A stretch of DNA of 50,942 bases, taken from assembly GCA_017464025.1 (NCBI GenBank), contig JAFUEI010000032.1, positions 1 to 50,942 on the forward strand, given 5' to 3'. The position numbers were made by a program, and so were the translations under genes. The notes beneath the pieces were generated by a model. It saw only the letters and a program-made list of their open reading frames with translations. It was not told the origin of the DNA and made no database searches. The stretch comes from Paludibacteraceae bacterium (lineage in GTDB: Bacteria > Bacteroidota > Bacteroidia > Bacteroidales > Paludibacteraceae). Below are positions 25,361 to 32,467 of the stretch, in pieces; position 1 is the first letter of the stretch, and the number at the start of each line of letters is the position of its first letter.

Positions 25361-26287
25361 TCAGTTTTCGTCCCACCACCATCCTCCGCCCGGGGTGCGC
25401 ATGATGTTGGCGGGGTCGGTGTCGCGGAAATAGAGGAGCGTCTGCTCTCCCTCCCAGCGGAAGCGGTAAACGGTAACCTGATGGAAGCTGCCGTCGTAGC
25501 CGCCGATGCAGGTGTAGTAGGTGTGGCCTTCCTGGAAGACGGTGGGCGAGTCCAGGCCGTCGTTGCGGATAGCCTTTACGCCGTAGAAGACATCGGCTTG
25601 TTCGGAGAAGATAAACTGGTCGAGTATCCAGATATAGAAGTAGGCCTGCACAGGACTTTCCTCATCCAGTTCAAGCGCCTCGGCAGTGAGTTCCAGACTG
25701 TCGCACGTGGTGGCCACATAGGGGAAGCGTGTGAGGATGTTGCCTGCCGAATCAAGGGGATAGATATAATCCCATTCACCGGTGACGCGGTAGTCGAAAT
25801 GGACATCCACCACGCTGCTGGAATCGGTCTTGACGCTGACGAGGTTGAGGCGCCCGATGGGGGCGAGGGTCTTGGGATTGACAGAGAAAGCGTAAATCCA
25901 GTAGTCGGTTTCGGGCAGCAGGCCGGTGAATACGTGGTTGACGGCACCGTATTGCAGGCTGTGGCTGGCAAAGTCGGCCACGTTGAATACTCCTTCTTTG
26001 AGGACGCGGTTGCGCCATGCGATGTAGTTGAGGTTGACGGAGTCGATGGCGAGCGTCATAAACTGCTTTTGGTGGAGCATAGGGTCGTAGTCATCGCGGG
26101 CTTCTTCGATAGCGATGAGATAGTAGGCTTCGCGGTCGGTAGAAAAACTACATTCCACAAAACCGGCGGAGATGGTGCGGACCTCCATGCGGATATTGAT
26201 ATCTCCGTCGGACCAGACGGCTTCGGGCCGGCATCCTGCGAGCAGGAGCAGGGCGGAGAGCAGGGGTATGATGCAGTGCTTATTCAT
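25361..26287 (-). CDS. Hypothetical lipoprotein
   Basis: The 308-aa product has a signal peptide with lipobox LLLLAGC, mature from the Cys of CRPEAVW. The N-terminal half looks like a fibronectin-type beta domain (VECSFSTDREAYYLIAIEE, YGAVNHVFTGLLPETDYWIYAFSVN). The C-terminal half is rich in Tyr and Trp and ends GGGWWWDEN. I do not recognise a named family. Its start overlaps the end of the lipase-like gene upstream by 8 nt, so it is the last gene of an operon with that gene and the outer-membrane protein. Confidence 0.75.
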   Translation of the reverse strand: MNKHCIIPLLSALLLLAGCRPEAVWSDGDINIRMEVRTISAGFVECSFSTDREAYYLIAIEEARDDYDPMLHQKQFMTLAIDSVNLNYIAWRNRVLKEGVFNVADFASHSLQYGAVNHVFTGLLPETDYWIYAFSVNPKTLAPIGRLNLVSVKTDSSSVVDVHFDYRVTGEWDYIYPLDSAGNILTRFPYVATTCDSLELTAEALELDEESPVQAYFYIWILDQFIFSEQADVFYGVKAIRNDGLDSPTVFQEGHTYYTCIGGYDGSFHQVTVYRFRWEGEQTLLYFRDTDPANIMRTPGGGWWWDEN

Positions 26288-27626
26288 ATTTCTTTATTTC
26301 CTCTTCTTCTTGCTGCAGCAGCGTCTGCACGGAATAGATAAACCTCAGGCAGGTCATCACATGCCCGCCGTAGTGGCCGAAGTTATACATGATGTTGGCG
26401 TCTTTCCATTTTGACTTGGCATTGGTGGCATTGGTGTAGGGCACGGTCTCGTCATCCATGGAGTGCATGATATAGATGCTGGCTTTGGGCACCCAGTTGT
26501 AAGCGGTGATGGAATTGGCCGTCATGGCTTTGTATAGTTCGGCCACGTTGTCCGAGGTTTGGTCCATCGCCTCGGGTGTGAGCAGTTCGTGGGTGACGCG
26601 TGTGTTGATGAAGCGGTTGATCTGGGCGGAGGTGAAACGCTTGCTGTTCACCCACTGGTCCATCCGCTGACAGAGCCATTCCTGCATGAGGTCTTCCATG
26701 CGGATGTTTAGTTTGTTGCCTTTTATCATGCCTTGCAGCACAAGGGGCACGGCCACGGGATAGCTGGCCGTGTCGGTATTGACAAAGCGTTCGTAGGTGG
26801 CTTTCACGTCGTAGGGCCCTCCTCCTGCGAATACGCGGTGTATCTGCACGCGCTCGGGGTCTTCGGGATGGCTGTATTCGTTTTCTATAAGGTATTCAAC
26901 GGCCATGGTAGTAGCCCCTCCCTGGCTGTAGCCCATCAGGTAGATGTCATCGTTTTCGGGCTCCATACCGGCTTTCTTCAGCCAGGGCCTGACGGCGAGA
27001 TACATATCCAGCACATTGCGTGCGGTCTGGTCCATGACGAGGTAGGGATGCACTTCTCCGGCCGAAACGCCGTAGCCCATATAGTCGGGTATGACGAGCC
27101 CGTAGCCCAGTTTGACAAGCACGCCCTCGAGCGAGAAGCAGTTGCTGGGTGCTTCCTGATTGCTGCAGACGGTGTAGTGGCTGACCAGTATCATGCGTTT
27201 GGGGCGTCTTCCTTTTGGGAGCATCACTTTGCCGGAGAGCGTCACTTCCTCCCAGTCGGCGGTATAGCTCTTGTAGGTGCCCACAATCTCAAGGACGCGG
27301 TTCTGGTTGCCGTATTTGAGCAGTTGCTGGACGATGTTGACGGCGGTGGTGCTGCTGGTGCGGCGCGGTGCGCCTGCCGATGCGGCAGCGTCGTCTTCGC
27401 CGTTCCATGCGGTCACCGGCGTGCCGTCAGGCAGGTAGCAGTCGGCGGGCAGGCCCTCGGAGAGGTCGGTCTCCTGCGTGCCGGTGACATGGAAGGCCAT
27501 GTCGTCGTCTGCGATGGCGGAGAAGTCAACATACTCTTCGGTGGCAAAGCGGCATCCGGCCAGCAATGCCGGAAGCAGCAGAAGGAGGAGATGGTGTTTT
27601 GTTCGGGTCATGTTTGCTCGGGTCAT
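26280..27626 (-). CDS. Alpha/beta-hydrolase lipoprotein, secretory lipase-like
   Basis: A cell-envelope esterase or lipase of 448 aa. A signal peptide with lipobox ALLAGC precedes the hydrolase domain (about 115-430). The nucleophile is Ser234 in GYSQGGA, the acid is likely Asp391 or Asp392 in MHSMDDETVPY, and the His is in NFGHYGGH (418 or 422). The layout resembles fungal-type secretory lipases. Two possible starts exist, Met1 and Met6, because MTRAN is almost repeated as MTRTK through a short DNA duplication. The second gives a more usual signal peptide. It lies between an outer-membrane protein gene and a lipoprotein gene. Confidence 0.82.
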   Translation of the reverse strand: MTRANMTRTKHHLLLLLLPALLAGCRFATEEYVDFSAIADDDMAFHVTGTQETDLSEGLPADCYLPDGTPVTAWNGEDDAAASAGAPRRTSSTTAVNIVQQLLKYGNQNRVLEIVGTYKSYTADWEEVTLSGKVMLPKGRRPKRMILVSHYTVCSNQEAPSNCFSLEGVLVKLGYGLVIPDYMGYGVSAGEVHPYLVMDQTARNVLDMYLAVRPWLKKAGMEPENDDIYLMGYSQGGATTMAVEYLIENEYSHPEDPERVQIHRVFAGGGPYDVKATYERFVNTDTASYPVAVPLVLQGMIKGNKLNIRMEDLMQEWLCQRMDQWVNSKRFTSAQINRFINTRVTHELLTPEAMDQTSDNVAELYKAMTANSITAYNWVPKASIYIMHSMDDETVPYTNATNAKSKWKDANIMYNFGHYGGHVMTCLRFIYSVQTLLQQEEEEIKKYE

Positions 27627-27659
27627 GTTCGTTCTCGTTTTTCGGTCGGGAAGGAGGCA

Positions 27660-28352
27660 TTACAGTCTCACTCCGATGCCTACACTGATGATGCGTGAGG
27701 AAGCCATAAAGATGGCGTTTGCGTTTTTGAGCGAATAGAGTCCGCCGAGGTCCACGCTCCAGCACCAGCGCTTCCAGTTGGCGCTGAGGCCGAGTACCGT
27801 CACCTGCAGGGCCGCTCCCGCATCGGTATGCTTTCCTTGGGCATTGGTCTCGGTGCCGCCGTTGATGCCGATGCCCAGGCCGAGACCGGAGTAGAGGTTG
27901 ACATAGGGGTGATGAAAATAGGTGAACCGGATGGTGGACATCAGCACCAGATTGTAGAAGTAGCGGTTGGGTGTGCGGCTCAGTTCGGCTCCCTTGCCGT
28001 TGCGCACCACATCGGTCCAGCCCACCTCGCTCATATCCAGCATGCCGCCTGCCGAAAACCAGCCGTTGACGCGGTAGTGGTATTCCGCCCAGAGGTGCTG
28101 GTTGTAGCGGTAGTCTTCGTGGCTGGTCTGCTGCCAACTCTCGGGCATCGTGCTGACGGTGTGTGTCGGGTTGTGCCACACAAGGCTTTCGAAGAGCTGG
28201 TCGCCCCAGCCGAGTCGCAGCTCATGGCGCAGTTGCATGCGCTGGTCTTTCGTCTCGGCCTGCAGGCAGAGGGTGGTGCAGCATAGGGCAAGCAACAGGA
28301 TGCCGCGCAGCGTGCGGTGTGTGATGCGGAGCCGGAGTGTGATACTGGGCAT
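27660..28352 (-). CDS. Probable outer-membrane beta-barrel protein
   Basis: The 230-aa product has a signal peptide (hydrophobic LRGILLLALCCTTLCLQA, cut near residue 32). Alternating aromatic strands follow, such as RYNQHLWAEYHYRVNGWFSAGG, YVNLYSGLGLGIGINGG and WKRWCWSVDLGGLYSL, typical of a small barrel. It ends VGIGVRL without a terminal aromatic residue. It begins 19 nt after the uxaA stop, so uxaA readthrough may transcribe it along with the two lipoprotein genes downstream. No specific function can be assigned. Confidence 0.7.
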   Translation of the reverse strand: MPSITLRLRITHRTLRGILLLALCCTTLCLQAETKDQRMQLRHELRLGWGDQLFESLVWHNPTHTVSTMPESWQQTSHEDYRYNQHLWAEYHYRVNGWFSAGGMLDMSEVGWTDVVRNGKGAELSRTPNRYFYNLVLMSTIRFTYFHHPYVNLYSGLGLGIGINGGTETNAQGKHTDAGAALQVTVLGLSANWKRWCWSVDLGGLYSLKNANAIFMASSRIISVGIGVRL

Positions 28353-28371
28353 GGCGGATAGGAGGGTTGAT

Positions 28372-29853
28372 TTACAGGGTGACGCCGTTTTTGAAGATGG
28401 CTATCTCGTGGTAGCCGCTGCGCTCGTTGTTGGTCTCGTTGCCGCTTGCCACGCCGAGCACGAAGTCGATGAAGCGCTTGCAGACCTCTTCCATCGGCTC
28501 GCCGTCGGCAATAACGCCTGCGTTGAAGTCGATCCAGTTGGGCTTGTTGCGGTAGAGGTTGCTGTTGGTGGACACTTTCACGGTGGGCACATAGGTGCCG
28601 AAGGGTGTGCCGCGTCCGGTGGTGAAGAGCACCATGTGGCAGCCTGCGCTGGCGAGAGCAGTGCTGGCCACGAGGTCGTTGCCGGGTGCGGAGAGCAGGT
28701 TCAGTCCTTTCGTCTGCAGGCGCTCGCCGTAGGGCATCACACCGCGTACCAGCGACTTGCCGCATTTCTGGGTGCAGCCGAGCGCCTTGTCTTCCAGTGT
28801 GCTGATGCCGCCGGCCTTGTTGCCCGGGGAGGGGTTTTCGCCGACGGGCTCGCCGTGCGAGAGGAAGTAGTCTTTGAAGTCGTTGATGAGGCTGACGGTC
28901 TGGTCGAAGAGGTTGCGGTTGGCGCAGCGGTTCATAAGAATGGTCTCCGCACCGAACATTTCGGGCACTTCGGTGAGCACGGTGGTGCCGCCTTGTGCCA
29001 CTAACCAGTCGGAGAGCATGCCGAGGAGCGGGTTGGCGGTGATGCCGGAGAAGCCGTCGGAGCCGCCGCATTTGAGGCCTACGCGCAGTTCGCTGACAGA
29101 GACGGGTTCGCGCTTGTCCTGCTGCATCTGCTGATACAGTTCGCGGGCTATCATGAGTCCTGCTTCCACTTCGTCGCCCTCCACCTTCTGCGACACCATG
29201 AAGCGCACGCGGTCGTGGTCGTAGTCGCCGATGAACTGCTCGAAGACGTCAGGCTGGTTGTTCTCGCAGCCCAGACCCACCACGAGGACGGCGCCTGCAT
29301 TGGGGTGGAGCACCATGTCGCGCAGTATCTTCTTGGTGTTCTCGTGGTCGTCGCCGAGTTGCGAGCAGCCGTAGTTGTGGGGGAAGGCGAAGATATTGGT
29401 ACCGCCTGTTTCCTGACGCAGACGGCTTGCTATCTTCTCTATTATTCCATTTACACATCCTACGGTGGGGATAATCCAGAACTCGTTGCGGATGCCTACG
29501 TCACCGTTTTTGCGGCGGTAGCCAAGGAAGGTGCGCTTCTCGTCAGGGATGTTGAGTACCACGTCCACGGGGTGATACTCATAGGAGAGGAGGCCGGCGA
29601 GGTTGGTCTTGATGTTGTGCTCGTTCATCCAGCTGCCGGCTTGTTTGGCTTCGCGGGCATGGCCGATGGGGAAGCCGTATTTGATAATGTTTTCGCCTTC
29701 GGCGAGGTCTTTGATGGCAATCTTGTGCCCGGCCGGCACATCTTCCAGGACGGTTATCTGCTTGCCGTCGATGCTGATGACGGCGCCCTTTTGCTGGGGC
29801 CGGATGGCGACAACCACGTTGTCGGCGGGATTGATACGGAGAATAGAGGTCAT
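28372..29853 (-). CDS. uxaA: Altronate dehydratase
   Basis: Converts D-altronate to 2-keto-3-deoxygluconate in galacturonate catabolism, following the UxaB step. The 493-aa product carries the SAF-type N-terminal domain (DVPAGHKIAIKDLAEGENIIKYG). The large UxaA domain has FAFPHNYGCSQLGDDHENTKKIL, LVVGLGCENNQ, KCGGSDGFSGITANP (Cys and His candidates for the iron site) and ENPSPGNKAGGISTLEDKALG. The start at 29853 matches the family length and lies after a consensus promoter; the longer frame would start upstream of the promoter. Confidence 0.93.
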   Translation of the reverse strand: MTSILRINPADNVVVAIRPQQKGAVISIDGKQITVLEDVPAGHKIAIKDLAEGENIIKYGFPIGHAREAKQAGSWMNEHNIKTNLAGLLSYEYHPVDVVLNIPDEKRTFLGYRRKNGDVGIRNEFWIIPTVGCVNGIIEKIASRLRQETGGTNIFAFPHNYGCSQLGDDHENTKKILRDMVLHPNAGAVLVVGLGCENNQPDVFEQFIGDYDHDRVRFMVSQKVEGDEVEAGLMIARELYQQMQQDKREPVSVSELRVGLKCGGSDGFSGITANPLLGMLSDWLVAQGGTTVLTEVPEMFGAETILMNRCANRNLFDQTVSLINDFKDYFLSHGEPVGENPSPGNKAGGISTLEDKALGCTQKCGKSLVRGVMPYGERLQTKGLNLLSAPGNDLVASTALASAGCHMVLFTTGRGTPFGTYVPTVKVSTNSNLYRNKPNWIDFNAGVIADGEPMEEVCKRFIDFVLGVASGNETNNERSGYHEIAIFKNGVTL

Positions 29854-29924
29854 ATTGTCGGGTTTATTAAGTTTGTTTGTGTTTTCCGGTTGGTAAGGCG
29901 GCGGATGGGTTGTCATCCGAAATG

Positions 29925-29956
29925 CAAAGGTAAACAAAATTTTCAAATGCGGCAAA
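29925..29956 (-). promoter_or_regulatory. uxaA promoter (TTTG, 20 nt, TACCTTTG)
   Basis: On the minus strand TTTG (29956-29953) precedes TACCTTTG (29932-29925) by 20 nt, a full consensus. It gives uxaA its own promoter, separate from uxaB. Confidence 0.75.
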
Positions 29957-30054
29957 CCGTTGCAAAGTAGGCGCCTGAAATAACACGTTTATCGGCAATC
30001 CGCCTTTGACGGGGGGGGGAGAATACACCGGGTCGGGGCACAGGCCGGAAGGCG

Positions 30055-30182
30055 GGCGGGAATATACGATTGTTAAGATTCTGCATCGTGGGCAGGGGTG
30101 GGCTCTTCCTTCGGCAAGAGTAGGGCAAGCCTTCGGAAAAAAGCCGGCCGGCTCACGGCGGGAAAAATGTACGATTGTTAAG
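30055..30182. repeat. Two near-identical 23-26 nt repeats between uxaA and uxaB
   Basis: GGCGGGAA followed by TACGATTGTTAAG occurs at 30055-30077 and, with 3 extra bases, at 30157-30182. The space between includes an inverted repeat, CTCTT/AAGAG (around 30103-30120), and GCCGGCCGGC. A run of nine G lies at 30011-30019. No gene is visible in 29957-30191. Confidence 0.6.
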
Positions 30183-30191
30183 GTCGCCATA

Positions 30192-30226
30192 ACAACAGAT
30201 GCACCCGCGGGGAGTGCATCTGTTGT
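30192..30226 (-). terminator. Hairpin downstream of uxaB
   Basis: ACAACAGATGCAC (30192-30204) and its exact complement (30214-30226) form a 13-bp stem with a 9-nt loop. It stands 19 nt beyond the uxaB stop on the minus strand. No clear T-run follows, so termination is likely but not certain. Confidence 0.6.
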
Positions 30227-30244
30227 GGGTTGCGTGAGGCTGTA

Positions 30245-31729
30245 TCAGAGAATGTCCTTTACTGTCTCAAGCATGCCTTTGGTCTGAATCCGGTTGAGGA
30301 AGTCAACCACCATGTCGGTCAGACCGGGGATCTCGTTCAGATTCTGCTTCGACTCTTTCCAGATGATGTCGGTAGCGCCGAGCACGCCTTCGGCCACCTT
30401 GCGGGTGTCGCCCGTTGCCCAGAGCTGCTGCAGCAGGTCCATAATCTCCTGCGCGTCGTTGGGCTGGATGGGAGCGCCGTCGGCACGGGTGCCGCCCTTG
30501 TAATAGGTGATGATGGCAGCCAGACCCAGCACGAGGCCCTTGGGCAGCTCGCCCTTGCGCTCCAAATAGGTCTTCAGACCCGGCAGGTCGCGCGTCTCGA
30601 ACTTCGGGAAGGAGTTGAGCATGATGCTGGTAACCTGATGGTCCACATACGGGTTGTTGAAGCGCTCGAGCACGCTCTCGCCGTAGGCGCGGAGTTCGTC
30701 CTTTGGCAGGTTGAGGGTCTCAAGCAGCTCGTCGAACATGACCTTGTTGATATACTTGCCGAGCACCTCATGGTTGCAGGCATCGCGCACGATGTTGACG
30801 CCGCTGAGGTAGGTGACGGGGCTGAGCACGGTGTGGGGGCCGTTGAGCAGCGTGACCTTGCGCTCGTGGTAGGGCTTCTCGCTCTCGGCGATGAGTACGT
30901 TCAGACCGGCTTTGTTGGCGGGGAATTCGGCCTCCAACTCGGCGATGGACATATTCTCGGGTTTCTCGATGACCCAAAGGTGGAAGATTTCGGCTTGAAC
31001 GACGAGGTTGTCGGCATAACCGATCTTCTCCTGAATCTCGGCAATGTCTTTGCGGGGGAAGCCGGGCACGATGCGGTCCACGAGGGTGGCGCATACGTAG
31101 TTGTACTTCTCAAACCACTCCTTGAAGCCGGCGTAGTCGGCACCGAAGTCGTCTTTCCAGAGCTCGATGTACTTGCGGATGCAGTCTTTCAGATGGTGGC
31201 CGTTGAGGAAGATGAGTTCGCAAGGCATGAAGATAAGGCCTTTGCGGGGGTCGCCGTTGAAGGTCTTGTAGCGGCGGAAGAGCAGCTGCACGAGTTTGCC
31301 CGGATAAGACGAGGCGGGTGCATCGGTGAACTTGCAGGCGGGGTCGAAGGTGATGCCGGCCTCGGTGGTGTTGGAGATGACGAAGCGGATCTCGGGCTGG
31401 TCGGCCAGGGCCATGAAGGCGGCATTCTGGCTGTACGGATTCAGCGCGCGGCTGATGACGTCGATACGCTCCAGCGAGTTGACGGCCTCGCCTTTCAGGC
31501 GGCCCTGCAGGTTGACGTGATAGAGACAGTCCTGCCCGTTGAGCCACTCGGCCATACCTTTGTCGATAGGCTGAACCACAGCAACGGAGCCGTTGAAGTT
31601 GGTCTTGGCATTCATGTTCCATACAATCCAGTCAATAAAGGCGCGCAGGAAGTTGCCTTCGCCGAACTGGATGATTTTCTCGGGGGCCACCGACTTGGGG
31701 GCGGTGAGTTTGTTCAATGCTTTTTTCAT
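30245..31729 (-). CDS. uxaB: Tagaturonate reductase (altronate oxidoreductase)
   Basis: Reduces D-tagaturonate to D-altronate with NADH, the step before UxaA. The 494-aa product belongs to the mannitol dehydrogenase family: the Rossmann part opens with IIQFGEGNFLRAFIDWIVW. The middle has VISNTTEAGITFD and KGLIFMPCELIFLNGHHLKDCI, and the C-terminal domain has KVTLLNGPHTVLSPVTYLSG with the Lys/Asn/His catalytic environment. The start at 31729 follows a strong promoter and fits the family length; the longer frame would include promoter DNA. The kinase KdgK and isomerase UxaC are not in the window. Confidence 0.93.
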   Translation of the reverse strand: MKKALNKLTAPKSVAPEKIIQFGEGNFLRAFIDWIVWNMNAKTNFNGSVAVVQPIDKGMAEWLNGQDCLYHVNLQGRLKGEAVNSLERIDVISRALNPYSQNAAFMALADQPEIRFVISNTTEAGITFDPACKFTDAPASSYPGKLVQLLFRRYKTFNGDPRKGLIFMPCELIFLNGHHLKDCIRKYIELWKDDFGADYAGFKEWFEKYNYVCATLVDRIVPGFPRKDIAEIQEKIGYADNLVVQAEIFHLWVIEKPENMSIAELEAEFPANKAGLNVLIAESEKPYHERKVTLLNGPHTVLSPVTYLSGVNIVRDACNHEVLGKYINKVMFDELLETLNLPKDELRAYGESVLERFNNPYVDHQVTSIMLNSFPKFETRDLPGLKTYLERKGELPKGLVLGLAAIITYYKGGTRADGAPIQPNDAQEIMDLLQQLWATGDTRKVAEGVLGATDIIWKESKQNLNEIPGLTDMVVDFLNRIQTKGMLETVKDIL

Positions 31730-31769
31730 ATCAGTTGATTTTAATTTGAGAACATACTTTGTCACGTTG

Positions 31770-31800
31770 CAAAGGTACAACCTTTTGGGCGTAAGACAAA
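31770..31800 (-). promoter_or_regulatory. uxaB promoter (TTTG, 19 nt, TACCTTTG)
   Basis: On the minus strand TTTG (31800-31797) precedes TACCTTTG (31777-31770) by 19 nt. The expected transcript start gives a leader of about 35 nt to 31729. Confidence 0.75.
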
Positions 31801-31851
31801 GTACTAACTGACATTTTTTGTGGATTATTTTAGGATGTGCGGAATTTGTAG

Positions 31852-31859
31852 TACCTTTG
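31852..31859 (+). promoter_or_regulatory. -7 box TACCTTTG immediately before rdgB
   Basis: TACCTTTG ends only 6 nt before the ATG at 31866. Since transcription normally begins a few nt beyond this box, the rdgB mRNA would be leaderless or nearly so. No -33 TTTG stands at the normal spacing; one lies at 31817-31820. Confidence 0.6.
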
Positions 31860-31865
31860 CAGCCT

Positions 31866-32438
31866 ATGAAACTTGTATTTGCAACCAACAACGGTCACAA
31901 ATTGGAGGAAGCGCGCGGCATACTGGGCCCGGCCGTGGAAGTGGCGGCCCTGTCGGAAACGGGCTGCCGTGACGACATTCCCGAGACGGCTGGCACGTTA
32001 GAAGGCAATTCGCTGATGAAGGCGGAGTATGTATATAGCCGTTACGGGGCTGACTGTTTTGCCGACGACACGGGGTTGGAGGTGGAGGCACTCGGCGGCG
32101 CCCCGGGCGTGTATTCGGCACGCTATGCGGGCGAGCCTTCCGATGCGGCCGCCAACCGGCGCAAACTGCTTGGTGCGCTGCAGGGAGCGGCCGACCGCCG
32201 TGCCCGCTTCCGCACCGTGGTAACGCTCATACAAGGCGGCAGGGTGCGCCAGGTGGAAGGCATCGTCAGCGGCACTATCGCCACCGAAGAGCGGGGCGAC
32301 GGCGGCTTCGGCTACGACTGCCTCTTCATTCCCGACGGCTATACGCAGACCTTTGCGCAGCTCGGCGCTGACGTGAAAAACCGCATCTCCCACCGTGCAC
32401 GTGCCATGCAGGCTCTGGCCCGGCTGCTCGGACAATAA
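31866..32438 (+). CDS. rdgB: Non-canonical purine NTP pyrophosphatase (RdgB/HAM1)
   Basis: Removes dITP and XTP from the nucleotide pool. The 190-aa product has the HAM1 signature: [13 protein letters not shown] at the start, [41 protein letters not shown] with the metal-binding Asp pair, and [32 protein letters not shown] at the end. The start at 31866 opens exactly on the conserved motif. The transcript diverges from uxaB. Confidence 0.94.
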   Translation: MKLVFATNNGHKLEEARGILGPAVEVAALSETGCRDDIPETAGTLEGNSLMKAEYVYSRYGADCFADDTGLEVEALGGAPGVYSARYAGEPSDAAANRRKLLGALQGAADRRARFRTVVTLIQGGRVRQVEGIVSGTIATEERGDGGFGYDCLFIPDGYTQTFAQLGADVKNRISHRARAMQALARLLGQ

Positions 32439-32467
32439 CCAGACAGACCCTATCTATAAGCAAGTTT

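Noticed and set aside
30230-31738. 502-aa plus-strand ORF opposite uxaB
   Set aside because: Antisense of a recognised enzyme. Open only because GC-rich codons lack stops in that frame.
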